64,000 nucleotides of DNA, from contig JACKHV010000001.1 of assembly GCA_020638835.1 (NCBI GenBank), positions 992,001 to 1,056,000 on the forward strand, read 5' to 3'. Origin of the DNA: Planctomycetota bacterium (GTDB lineage Bacteria; Planctomycetota; UBA1135; GCA-002686595). Positions 8,254 to 16,085 of this stretch are shown piece by piece. How positions within the stretch are numbered: position 1 is the first letter of the stretch; each line of letters opens with the position of its first letter. The translations under genes and the position numbers were made by a program. The notes beneath the pieces are model-generated. The model was not told the origin of the DNA and did not search any database. It was given only the letters and a program-made list of their open reading frames with translations.

Positions 8254-8916
8254 ATGGTGAGAGTCGGAGTGATCCTGAGCGGCTGCGGCGTCTACGACGG
8301 CGCCGAGATCCACGAGTCCGTGTTGACCCTGCTGGCGCTCTCGCGCGCGGGCGCCGAGGTCGTCTGCATGGCGCCGAACGTCGATCAACTGCACGTGGTG
8401 AATCACCTCACGGGCGAGGTGACGGGCGAGACGCGCAACGTGCTCACCGAGAGCGCGCGCATCGCCCGCGGTGAGATCGAGGACGTCGCGGAGGTCTCCG
8501 CGGACGACCTCGACGCCCTCGTCATGCCCGGCGGCTTCGGCGCGGCGAAGAATCTCTGCGACTTCGCGGTCGCGGGCTCCGACGCGAAGGTCCAGCCGGA
8601 CGTCGAGAAGCTCGTCACCGCGATGCTGAAGGCCAAGAAGCCGATCGCCGCGCTGTGCATCGCCCCCGCGACGCTCGCCGCGATCTGCCGCGACGCCGGG
8701 ATCCGTTCGAGCGTCACGATCGGCAACGCCGCCGACGCCGCGGCCGGCATCGAGGGCATGGGCGGCAAGCACCTCACCTGCCCCGTCGACGAGTTCCGCG
8801 TCGACGAGGAACACCGGCTGATCACGACGCCGGCGTACATGCTGGCGGGGAACATCGACGAGGCCGCGACGGGCATCGAGAAGACGATCGCCGAGTTGTT
8901 GCGGATGGCGCGCTAG
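8254..8916 (+). CDS. elbB: ElbB-like DJ-1/PfpI family glyoxalase
   Basis: The product matches ElbB (isoprenoid biosynthesis glyoxalase, glyoxalase 3-like) in full: 220 residues, N-terminal 'GVILSGCGVYDGAEIHESV', where Glu and the D-G-x-E-I-H-E run are family hallmarks, the nucleophile elbow 'AALCIAPATLA' with the conserved Cys, and 'VDEFRVDEEHRLITTPAYM' near the C-terminus. The family is related to glutathione-independent glyoxalases, but its cellular substrate is poorly defined. ATG at 8254 has a purine-rich GGAGG about 8 bases upstream and starts the first strand; the longer frame from 8191 adds unstructured residues. Its last 4 bases overlap the end of the converging MBOAT gene. Confidence 0.87.
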   Translation: MVRVGVILSGCGVYDGAEIHESVLTLLALSRAGAEVVCMAPNVDQLHVVNHLTGEVTGETRNVLTESARIARGEIEDVAEVSADDLDALVMPGGFGAAKNLCDFAVAGSDAKVQPDVEKLVTAMLKAKKPIAALCIAPATLAAICRDAGIRSSVTIGNAADAAAGIEGMGGKHLTCPVDEFRVDEEHRLITTPAYMLAGNIDEAATGIEKTIAELLRMAR

Positions 8917-10376
8917 AACCGGAAGTAGATGAACGGACTGTACCGTTCCGCCGAGACCTGGATCGCGACGAGCACGAGCACGAGCAGCAGCGCGACGGAC
9001 TCGGTCAGGTCGTAGGAGAGGCGCAGGCCGCGCGAGGCGCCGCGGGCGTCGAGGCGCTCGCGCCAACTCCACAGCGCGGCGACCCAGGGCGTCGAGCCGA
9101 GCAGGCCGAGCGCCATGGCCAGCGCCAGCTCGCGGTCGAGGTAGAGGTTCACGTGCTGCAGGCCGGCCTGCGAGCCGAAACCGAACATGGCCTCGAGGTG
9201 CGTCAGGGCGCCGCTCAAGGTCTCGACGCGGAAGAACACCCATCCGACCATCACGGCGAGCAGCAAGTAGGCGCGCCGGAGGAGAGTGGGCAGGCGCTGG
9301 AGCAGGCGCGAGAGTCCCGCGCGCTCGAGGATCAGGAACGCGCCGTGGAACAGGCCCCAGACTACGAACGACCAGCTCGCGCCGTGCCACAGGCCGCACA
9401 GGAAGAACACGACGAGCAGGTTCAGGTAGGTGCGGCCCGCGCCGAGCCGATTGCCGCCCAGCGGGATGTAGAGGTAGTCGCGGTACCAGCTGGAGAGCGA
9501 GATGTGCCAGCGGCGCCAGAACTCGGTGATCGAGCGCGACACGTACGGCCAGCGGAAGTTCTCGAGCAGGTGGAAGCCGAACATGCGCGAGAGGCCGATC
9601 GCCATGTCGGAGTAGCCCGAGAAGTCGAAGTAGATCTGCAGCGTGTAGCAGACCGTCGCGAGCCAGGCGACCGGCGCGTTCAGCTGGTCCTGCGGGACGT
9701 TGTTGAAGATCTGGTCCGCGGTGGCGGCGACGACGTCGGCGATCAGCACCTTCTTGCCGAGGCCGATCAGCAAGCGGCGGATGCCTTCGGCGAAGTCCGC
9801 GCGCGCGACGCTGCGCTGCGCGATCTGCCGCGCGACGTCGCGGTAGCGCACGATCGGGCCGGCGATCAGTTGGGGGAACAGCGCGACGTAGAGCGCGAAG
9901 TCGACCGGCTTGCGCTGGACCTCGCCCTGGCGGCGGTAGACGTCGATCACGTACGACATCGCCTGGAACGTGAAGAACGAGATGCCCACGGGGAGCGGGA
10001 TCTCGCGCAGCTCCCAGCCGGCCGCGGCTTCGACGCCGACGCCGACGAGCAGCGCCTGCGCCTGCGCCCAGATCCAGTTCGAGTACTTGAAGGCGACGAG
10101 CAGCCCGAGGTTCGTCGCGACCGACAGCGCGACGACGCGGCGCAGCTTGCCCTCGGACGCACCCGCGCCGCGCAGCCGCTCGATCCGCAGGCCGAAGGCG
10201 TAGTTCGCCGCGATCGAGACGAGCATCACCGCCACGGCCTTCGGCTCGCCCCAGGCGTAGAAGATCAAGCTCGCGACGAGCAGCGCGACGTTCCTCCAGC
10301 GCCACGGCACGGCGAAGTAGATCGCCAGGCAGAGCGGCAGGAAGAGGAACAGGAAGACGGGCGTGCTGAAGACCAT
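8913..10376 (-). CDS. MBOAT family O-acyltransferase (AlgI-like)
   Basis: A polytopic membrane acyltransferase of the AlgI/PatA/DltB type, which moves acetyl groups across the inner membrane for O-acetylation of polysaccharide or peptidoglycan. At 487 residues it has the family's length and many hydrophobic helices. Recognisable segments are 'VALFPQLIAGPIVRYRD' near the middle, 'FWRRWHISLSSWYRDYLYI' followed by P-L-G-G-N-R, and 'CGLWHGASWSFVVWG', which carries the catalytic His of the membrane-bound O-acyltransferases. It is transcribed 8 bases behind an AlgX/AlgJ-like gene, the usual periplasmic partner that takes the acetyl group and places it on the glycan. The upstream glpD and GDPD genes read in the same direction. 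Confidence 0.9.
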   Translation of the reverse strand: MVFSTPVFLFLFLPLCLAIYFAVPWRWRNVALLVASLIFYAWGEPKAVAVMLVSIAANYAFGLRIERLRGAGASEGKLRRVVALSVATNLGLLVAFKYSNWIWAQAQALLVGVGVEAAAGWELREIPLPVGISFFTFQAMSYVIDVYRRQGEVQRKPVDFALYVALFPQLIAGPIVRYRDVARQIAQRSVARADFAEGIRRLLIGLGKKVLIADVVAATADQIFNNVPQDQLNAPVAWLATVCYTLQIYFDFSGYSDMAIGLSRMFGFHLLENFRWPYVSRSITEFWRRWHISLSSWYRDYLYIPLGGNRLGAGRTYLNLLVVFFLCGLWHGASWSFVVWGLFHGAFLILERAGLSRLLQRLPTLLRRAYLLLAVMVGWVFFRVETLSGALTHLEAMFGFGSQAGLQHVNLYLDRELALAMALGLLGSTPWVAALWSWRERLDARGASRGLRLSYDLTESVALLLVLVLVAIQVSAERYSPFIYFRF

Positions 10377-10384
10377 CGAGCGTG

Positions 10385-12028
10385 CTACGGCGTGACGACG
10401 CGCGCCTCCACGTCGTGGATCATGTAGTCACCGCCCGTGCGTCCGGGCAGCAGCGCGATGGGGCCGGGTGCGACCGGCGGCGGCAGCGCGACGTAGATCG
10501 TCTGACGACCGGGGTGGATCGGCACGTCCGTCGCTTGCTTCTCGCGATACGCGTTGACGCCTTCCAGCGGGTAGTAGAGCGACAGGAAGGTGGGCGCGGG
10601 CGCGGAGATGTCGAGCGCGAGCACCACGTCCTGGTCCGCGGTCCACGTGAAGGGAGGCAGCGTTACCGAGCCCGAGCCGTCCGTTGCGATGCGCGTCCCG
10701 CGCTTCGTCTTGCCGACTTGCGTCCCGCGCAGGCCGACGAGCTCGGGCGCGTCTCCTTCGCCCACCGGCGCGAGCAGGACTTCCTGAGACGCCTCGAAAG
10801 CCTCGCGCAGCGCTTCGCGGTCGAAGACGCGCTGTTGCTGGGGCAGGTGGTAGCCGAGCGTGTGGTCGACGAACAGCTCGATCACGACGTCGGGGTGCAG
10901 CTCCTCGACGAGCGCCGGGCTGAAGTTGAGCGAAGTGACCTCGTTCAGGCGCGAGAACTGCTGCGCGAGGAACGGCATGATCATGTTGCCGAAGGAATCG
11001 CGCACGACGAGCGCCCGCGTGAGCCCTGTTTCGGAGCTGATCCAGGTCGGCAGGTCGAAGTCCGGTTCGCCGTTCGAGCCGCCCGCGACGTGCGACGGGA
11101 TCTGGCCCGCCGGCACGAAGTAGTACTCGCCCTGCTGGAAGCGCCCCGACACGAGGAACTGGTGCGAGAAGTCGTCGCCGCCCGTGCTGTAGCGCTTCTC
11201 CATGTCTTCACGCGTCGCGGGCGGCCGACCCTGGTGACGCGGCGGGAGCGCCTGCACGATTGCGGCGTTGGCGACGAGCGCGCCGCGCGCCGTCCAGTGC
11301 ATGCCGAGCGGGTAGTAGACGTGGTCGTCGGCCGTGTCGTCGTCGCGCTCCGCCTGCAGCGCGGGGAGCAGGTCGACCACCAGCAGGTCGTCCTCCTGAC
11401 GCAGTTCCTCGAGGAACTGTTCGCGACGACTCGGCCCGCGCCGCTCGTACTGTCGCGGGACCTGTTCCGTGTAGACCGCGGCCTTGCCGGGGACGAGGAC
11501 CAGCGCGTAGTCGATGCCTTTCGAGGCGAGCCAGTCGCGGCGGGCTTTCAGCGACTCGCGCCAGTCGCGCAGCTGTTCGGCCGTGAACGGGCGCGTCCCG
11601 CGGTTGCAGTCCAGCGCGTCGGAGCTGTTCGTGAACAACCAGTCGTCGCGTCCGATGACGACGCGCTCGACCGGCGTCTCGTCGAACAGCTCGAGCTTCA
11701 TCCAGTGCTGCGCCGTGAGCAGCTGGTTGCGCAGCCCGAAGCGCTCCGCGTACCAGTCCTCGGTCGCGCGCGGGAACTTCGCCCAGGACTCGAGGTTGCG
11801 AGGGAGCTTCGGCGGCGGTGCCGGCACGCGGCGCTCGCGCGACGCGATCACGTCCTCTCCGCCGAGGCCCGTCGCCTGCACGACGAGCGGCGTGATGATG
11901 CACGCCGCGAAGGCGACGATCAGCAACCACTCCACCCCCGGGCGCCTCGGCGAGGAGTCGGGCGGCAGATCGGTCGATCCGGCGGGGGGGGCCGCGTGGG
12001 GGGAGCGGCTCTCGGCGTCGTGTTCCAT
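10385..12028 (-). CDS. AlgX/AlgJ-like SGNH acetyltransferase, membrane-anchored
   Basis: The 547-residue protein has a cytoplasmic Pro/Ser-rich start, one transmembrane helix (about residues 35-55) and a large exported domain of the AlgX/AlgJ SGNH-hydrolase type. Supporting features are the 'ERFGLRNQLL' opening, 'VIGRDDWLFTNSSD' (typical G-x-D/E-G-W-L-F motif), 'YYPLGMHWTARGALVAN' that includes the D/H-x-H-W box, and 'ALVVRDSFGNMIMPFLAQ', where Ser in RDSFG is the expected nucleophile. The C-terminal 150 residues are beta-rich and resemble a carbohydrate-binding module. In alginate and cellulose acetylation systems this protein transfers acetyl groups from an MBOAT partner, encoded here directly downstream. 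ATG at 12028 is preferred; GTG at 12034 is also in frame. Confidence 0.82.
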   Translation of the reverse strand: MEHDAESRSPHAAPPAGSTDLPPDSSPRRPGVEWLLIVAFAACIITPLVVQATGLGGEDVIASRERRVPAPPPKLPRNLESWAKFPRATEDWYAERFGLRNQLLTAQHWMKLELFDETPVERVVIGRDDWLFTNSSDALDCNRGTRPFTAEQLRDWRESLKARRDWLASKGIDYALVLVPGKAAVYTEQVPRQYERRGPSRREQFLEELRQEDDLLVVDLLPALQAERDDDTADDHVYYPLGMHWTARGALVANAAIVQALPPRHQGRPPATREDMEKRYSTGGDDFSHQFLVSGRFQQGEYYFVPAGQIPSHVAGGSNGEPDFDLPTWISSETGLTRALVVRDSFGNMIMPFLAQQFSRLNEVTSLNFSPALVEELHPDVVIELFVDHTLGYHLPQQQRVFDREALREAFEASQEVLLAPVGEGDAPELVGLRGTQVGKTKRGTRIATDGSGSVTLPPFTWTADQDVVLALDISAPAPTFLSLYYPLEGVNAYREKQATDVPIHPGRQTIYVALPPPVAPGPIALLPGRTGGDYMIHDVEARVVTP

Positions 12029-12075
12029 GAGCACGAGCCCCCGCGACGCGCGCGAGAGGGCTCCGGGTCATCGTA

Positions 12076-13290
12076 TCACGCGTCCGCTGCGGCCCGCGCG
12101 CGCAACGCGTCGGCTCCCGGGTCGGGCGGCAGGCGCAGCGTGCGCGTGTCGGCTCGGCGCTCCGCGACCGGCAGGACCCCCGTCAGTCGGTGCAGCACCT
12201 TCTCGGCCGTGGCCCGATAGCCGGTCAGCTTGCCGCCGTAGATCCCGAGCAGCCGCGGGACGCAGCGGTTGTCCGGCATCAGGATCGTCTCGCGCGAGCG
12301 CGCGAAGGCCGCGCCCTCGGCGTGGGGGAGCACGCGCAAGCCGGACCATGACGCGAGCACCTCCGTGCTGCGCACGGGGAAGTGGTGAGCGAAGGTCTCG
12401 CGCAGGTAGTCGACCTCCGCCGCGGTCGGCTCGAGCTTGCGCGGGTCCGCGTCGTACACGCGCTCGGTCGTTCCGACGAGCGTGTGACCCTTCCAAGGCA
12501 TGTGGAACACGGCGCGGCGGTCGCGCGGCGCCTCGGTGTAGTAGATGCCGCGCTCGAGCGTGCCGGGGAGTTCGATGTGCGTCCCGCCGACGAGGTCGAC
12601 GTCGCGACCGGGCGGCTCGGGCGTGACGCGGCGCCGCACGTCCTCGACCCAGGGCCCGCCGGCGTTGACGAGCGTGGAGGTCGTGGCTTCGCGTTCCCCG
12701 CTCGTGTGGCCGAAGCGCACGCGGTAGCCGTGCGACTCGCGCGTCGCTCCGTTGAAGTCCGCGGGCATCGCAAGCTGCGCGCCCAGCTCGAGCGCCGACG
12801 CGATCACCGCGCGAGTCAGCGCAGCGTCGTCCGTCTGTCCGTCGTAGTAGCGGAACACCGCGCGCAAGCCGTCGGTCGTGAGCCCGTCGAGCTCGCCCCA
12901 ACGCTCGCGCGGCAGGCTCTCGAAGCGCGCGGCGGGGCGCAAGTTCCCGAGCAGCGCGTACAGCGTCAAGCCCGCGCGGATCATCCACGGCGCGCGTGAG
13001 GTCGCGCGGTAGACCGGGATGAAGAAGGGCACGAGGCGCACGAGGTGCGGCGCCGTGTGCAGCAGGATCGCGCGCTCCGTCAGCGACTCGCGCACGAGCC
13101 CGAAGTCGCCGCTCTCCAGGTAGCGCAGTCCGCCGTGGATCAGCTTGCTCGACTTGCTCGAGGTCCCCGACGCGGGCTCGCGCGACTCGATCAGGAGGCA
13201 CCGCAGGCCGCGCGCCGCGGCTGCCTGCAGCACACCCGCGCCGTGGATGCCTCCGCCGACGACGACCAGGTCGTAGTCCGCCGTCGTCAC
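12076..13290 (-). CDS. glpD: FAD-dependent glycerol-3-phosphate dehydrogenase, short form
   Basis: This enzyme oxidises glycerol-3-phosphate to dihydroxyacetone phosphate and passes electrons to the quinone pool. The N-terminal dinucleotide-binding motif is 'LVVVGGGIHGAG', followed by the GlpD-type 'SGTSSKSSKLIHGGLRYL' box, and a C-terminal 'LGIYGGKLTGYRATAEKV' that resembles the GlpD 'GGKLTTYR' motif. At 404 residues it lacks the roughly 120-residue C-terminal helical domain of E. coli-type GlpD, which other short bacterial homologues also lack. It overlaps by 4 bases with the upstream GDPD gene, whose product releases its substrate. Electron-acceptor specificity is not visible, and a related FAD oxidoreductase is a weaker alternative. 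Confidence 0.83.
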   Translation of the reverse strand: MTTADYDLVVVGGGIHGAGVLQAAAARGLRCLLIESREPASGTSSKSSKLIHGGLRYLESGDFGLVRESLTERAILLHTAPHLVRLVPFFIPVYRATSRAPWMIRAGLTLYALLGNLRPAARFESLPRERWGELDGLTTDGLRAVFRYYDGQTDDAALTRAVIASALELGAQLAMPADFNGATRESHGYRVRFGHTSGEREATTSTLVNAGGPWVEDVRRRVTPEPPGRDVDLVGGTHIELPGTLERGIYYTEAPRDRRAVFHMPWKGHTLVGTTERVYDADPRKLEPTAAEVDYLRETFAHHFPVRSTEVLASWSGLRVLPHAEGAAFARSRETILMPDNRCVPRLLGIYGGKLTGYRATAEKVLHRLTGVLPVAERRADTRTLRLPPDPGADALRARAAADA

Positions 13291-14012
13291 GCGCCGGCCT
13301 CCAGCGCCGCGTTCATTCGCGGGTAGTCGAAGGTCTCGATGAGCCGCGCGCCGCGCTGGAGCAAGTCGCTCGCGACGCGCGGGTCGACCGTCTCGTAGAC
13401 GATCCAGTCCCAGCCCAGGCGGGGAAGGGGTCCCGGCGGCACGTGCCTCAGACTCACGAAGACGAACTCGGGCTCGAGGCTCGTCAGTTCGTCGGTCTCG
13501 ATCTGGTCCCAGCGCTCGAGGATCGGTGCGATCGGTAGGGAACAGCTCGCGCGCGTCTCGGCGAGCAGGGACAGGGTGAAGGAGATGATCGCGCAGCGCC
13601 CGGCCGCGTCGCCGAGGTCAGCGAGCACCTTCGCGAGCGCCGCCGCCGCGCCCAATCGCGCGACGACTTCGGGCTTCACCTCGACGAAGGCGAACAAGTC
13701 GGGCGGCGCCGCCGCGAGCCAGGCGGCGAAGTCGGTCAGCCTCGCGAGCGGTTCGCGAGACCCACCGGGCGGCGCGAGCAGCTGCATGCCGGCGAGGTGC
13801 TCGTCCGACGTCTCCTCGATCGAACCGGGTGTCCCGGTGAGGCGCAGCGTACCCGGATCGTGGAACAACCACAGCGTGTCGTCCGCTGAGCACTGCAAGT
13901 CGATCTCGACGAAGCGCGCCCCGGCCTCCGCGGCGGACTGCAGCCCGGCGATCGAGTTCTCGGGGAAGCGCGCGGGATGGCCGCGGTGGCCGACGAGGCG
14001 GTGAGTGGTCAT
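13287..14012 (-). CDS. Glycerophosphodiester phosphodiesterase
   Basis: A 241-residue GDPD-family TIM-barrel enzyme that hydrolyses glycerophosphodiesters to glycerol-3-phosphate and an alcohol. The first strand carries 'VGHRGHPARFPENSIAGL', the conserved H-R-G and P-E-N-[ST] motif with the metal/catalytic His. 'ARFVEIDLQCSADDTLWLFHD' supplies the E-x-D metal ligands and the second His, and 'AFVEVKPE' the further Glu and Lys. No signal peptide is present, so it should act in the cytoplasm, like UgpQ. It is the first gene of a minus-strand unit GDPD, glpD, AlgX-like, MBOAT; the glpD start lies in its last codons. The 147 bases to the divergent dehydrogenase gene should hold both promoters. Confidence 0.88.
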   Translation of the reverse strand: MTTHRLVGHRGHPARFPENSIAGLQSAAEAGARFVEIDLQCSADDTLWLFHDPGTLRLTGTPGSIEETSDEHLAGMQLLAPPGGSREPLARLTDFAAWLAAAPPDLFAFVEVKPEVVARLGAAAALAKVLADLGDAAGRCAIISFTLSLLAETRASCSLPIAPILERWDQIETDELTSLEPEFVFVSLRHVPPGPLPRLGWDWIVYETVDPRVASDLLQRGARLIETFDYPRMNAALEAGA

Positions 14013-14159
14013 GGTGCGGGCATTCTAGTCGCGCGCGGCCGCCGCTTCCCGCCCCTCGTGCGTGGCAGTCGCCGCCGCGCGCCGCTAACCTGTGCGGCTC
14101 GCCGCGAACGGCGGGATCAAAGCGATCACCAAGGACGAGCTGAGGCAGGCCCCCGACGG

Positions 14160-15278
14160 ATGGCGAGACACCGCATCGCCTGGATGCCCGGAGACGGCAT
14201 CGGTAGAGACGTGATCGAGGCCGCGCGTCTCGCTCTCGACGCGCTCGGCGTCGACTACGAGGCCGTCCCCGTCGACGTGGGCTGGGAGTGTTGGTGTCGC
14301 GAGGGCGATCCCTTGCCGCCCCGCAGCTTCACCGCGCTGCGCGAGCTGCCGGTGGCGCTGTTCGGCGCGATCACCTCGAAGCCCGCCGCGGAGGCGGAGG
14401 CCGAGCTCGCGCCGGAGCTGCGCGGACGCGGAATCGTCTACCGCAGCCCGATCGTCCGGCTGCGCCAGGAGTTCCGCCTGGCGGTCAACCTGCGCCCGGC
14501 GAAGGCGATCCCCGGAAACCCGCTCAACGCGCGCGACGACGTCGACATTCTCGTCCTGCGCGAGAACACCGAGGACCTCTACGCGGGCCTCGAGTATCAC
14601 CCGCTGCCGGACGGGCTGCGCACCGTCCTCGAGGAACACCCGCGCTGGGCGCCCTTCGCGGAACTGGCGGCCGAGGACGTCGCGCTGTCGCTGCGCGTCA
14701 CGACTCGCGCGGGCTGCACGCGCATCCTGCGCGCGGCCTTCGACCTCGCGCGGCAACGCGGACGGCGCCGTGTCACCGTCGTCGAGAAGCCGAACGTGCT
14801 GCGCGAGACCTCGGGGATGATGGTGCGCATCGCGCGGGAACTCGCCGCCGAGTATCCCGAGCTCGAGCTGCGCGAGGCGAACGTCGACGCCTTCGCGATG
14901 GACCTCGTGCGCGCCCCGCAGGACCAGGACGTCGTCGTCTCGTCGAACCTGTTCGGCGATATCGTCTCCGACCTCGCGGCGCAGCTCGTCGGCGGCCTCG
15001 GCTGCGCGCCGTCGGCGAACCTGGGCGCGGACTTCGCGCTCTTCGAACCGATCCACGGATCCGCACCGGACCTCGCCGGCACCGGTCGGGCGAACCCGAT
15101 CGGGATGCTCGCGAGCACCGTGATGTTGCTCGAACACGTCGGCGAGTCGGAAGCCGCGCAGCGCCTCGAGCGCGCCGTGCACGAGACGGTGGCGGCCGGA
15201 GAGATCTTGACGCCCGACATGGGCGGGACGCACACGACTTCTCGAGTGGCCGCGGAAGTCGCGCGGCGGATCGGTTGA
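14160..15278 (+). CDS. Isocitrate/isopropylmalate dehydrogenase family enzyme
   Basis: A 372-residue beta-decarboxylating dehydrogenase. 'PGDGIGRDVIEAARLAL' is the N-terminal family motif; 'SPIVRLRQEFRLAVNLRPAK' holds the substrate-binding Arg residues; 'VLRENTEDLYAGLEY' is closer to NAD-type isocitrate and homoisocitrate enzymes than to LeuB; 'SSNLFGDIVSDLAAQLVGG' holds the metal-binding Asp residues; 'EPIHGSAPDLAGTGRANP' is the adenine-nucleotide loop. I chose ATG at 14160 because it begins the first strand; the frame is open upstream to 13977 without family similarity. No leu or lysine-pathway genes lie nearby, so the substrate (isocitrate, isopropylmalate, tartrate or homoisocitrate) is not settled. 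The following ABC ATPase starts 6 bases after its stop. Confidence 0.85.
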   Translation: MARHRIAWMPGDGIGRDVIEAARLALDALGVDYEAVPVDVGWECWCREGDPLPPRSFTALRELPVALFGAITSKPAAEAEAELAPELRGRGIVYRSPIVRLRQEFRLAVNLRPAKAIPGNPLNARDDVDILVLRENTEDLYAGLEYHPLPDGLRTVLEEHPRWAPFAELAAEDVALSLRVTTRAGCTRILRAAFDLARQRGRRRVTVVEKPNVLRETSGMMVRIARELAAEYPELELREANVDAFAMDLVRAPQDQDVVVSSNLFGDIVSDLAAQLVGGLGCAPSANLGADFALFEPIHGSAPDLAGTGRANPIGMLASTVMLLEHVGESEAAQRLERAVHETVAAGEILTPDMGGTHTTSRVAAEVARRIG

Positions 15279-15284
15279 ACGACG

Positions 15285-16085
15285 ATGGAGACGGACCACC
15301 TCGCACACCGGGAGCCGGCCTTGTCCGTGCAAGGACTCAGCCGGCGCTTCGACGGGACGCTCGCGGTCGACGACCTCTCCTTCGAGGTCTTCGCCGGCGA
15401 GATCCTCGGACTGGTCGGGCCGAACGGCGCGGGCAAGACGACGACGCTGCGCTCGGTCGCCGGCATCCTGCCGCTGCAGCAGGGCAAGGTCGCGATCGGC
15501 GGACACGACCTCGAGACCGACGAGGTCGAGGCCAAGAAGGGGCTCGCCTGGGTGCCTGACAACCCCGAACCGTTCGAGAGCCTGACGGTGATGGAACACC
15601 TCGAGTTCACCGCGAAGCTCTACCGCATGAAGGACTGGCGTCCGCGCGCGGAGGCGCTGATCGAGCGCTTCGAGCTGACCGAGAAGTCGAAGGCGATGGG
15701 CTCGGAGCTCTCGCGCGGCATGCGCCAGAAGCTCGCCTTCTGTCAGGCGTGGCTGCCGCGTCCGCGCGTCGTGCTGATGGACGAACCGCTCTCGGGCCTC
15801 GACCCGCGCGGCATCCGCTCCGCGAAGCGCGCGATCCGCGAGCTCGCAGCGGAGGGCACGGCCGTCGTGTTGTCGTCGCACCTGCTCGAACTGATCGAGG
15901 AGCTGTCGGCCCGCCTGCTGATCATCGACCGCGGCAAGCGCGTGTTCATGGGCACGCTCTCGGAAGCGCGCGTCCACCTTTCGGCGGAAGAAGGCAGCAG
16001 CCTCGAGGACATCTTCCTCGCCGCGACGGGTGACTGGCGCGAACCCGCACCCGAACCGCGCTCCGAGCCGGGAGCCGTCGAGTGA
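15285..16085 (+). CDS. ABC transporter ATP-binding protein
   Basis: The nucleotide-binding subunit of an ABC-2-like exporter, 266 residues. Walker A is 'GPNGAGKTTT' (about residues 45-54), the Q-loop region reads 'GLAWVPDNPEPFESLTV', the signature is 'LSRGMRQKLAFCQAW' and Walker B 'RVVLMDEPLSGLDP', followed by 'VVLSSHLLE' with the switch His. The signature 'LSRGMRQK' resembles that of exporters of the CcmA/NatA type. The C-terminus runs about 30 residues past the ATPase fold and ends in an acidic tail. It overlaps the permease gene by 4 bases (GTGA), so the two form one transporter. Substrate unknown. Confidence 0.92.
   Translation: METDHLAHREPALSVQGLSRRFDGTLAVDDLSFEVFAGEILGLVGPNGAGKTTTLRSVAGILPLQQGKVAIGGHDLETDEVEAKKGLAWVPDNPEPFESLTVMEHLEFTAKLYRMKDWRPRAEALIERFELTEKSKAMGSELSRGMRQKLAFCQAWLPRPRVVLMDEPLSGLDPRGIRSAKRAIRELAAEGTAVVLSSHLLELIEELSARLLIIDRGKRVFMGTLSEARVHLSAEEGSSLEDIFLAATGDWREPAPEPRSEPGAVE

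Noticed and set aside
8913..8916. Functional antisense overlap between elbB and the MBOAT gene
   Set aside because: A 4-base tail-to-tail overlap is common in compact genomes and needs no special explanation.
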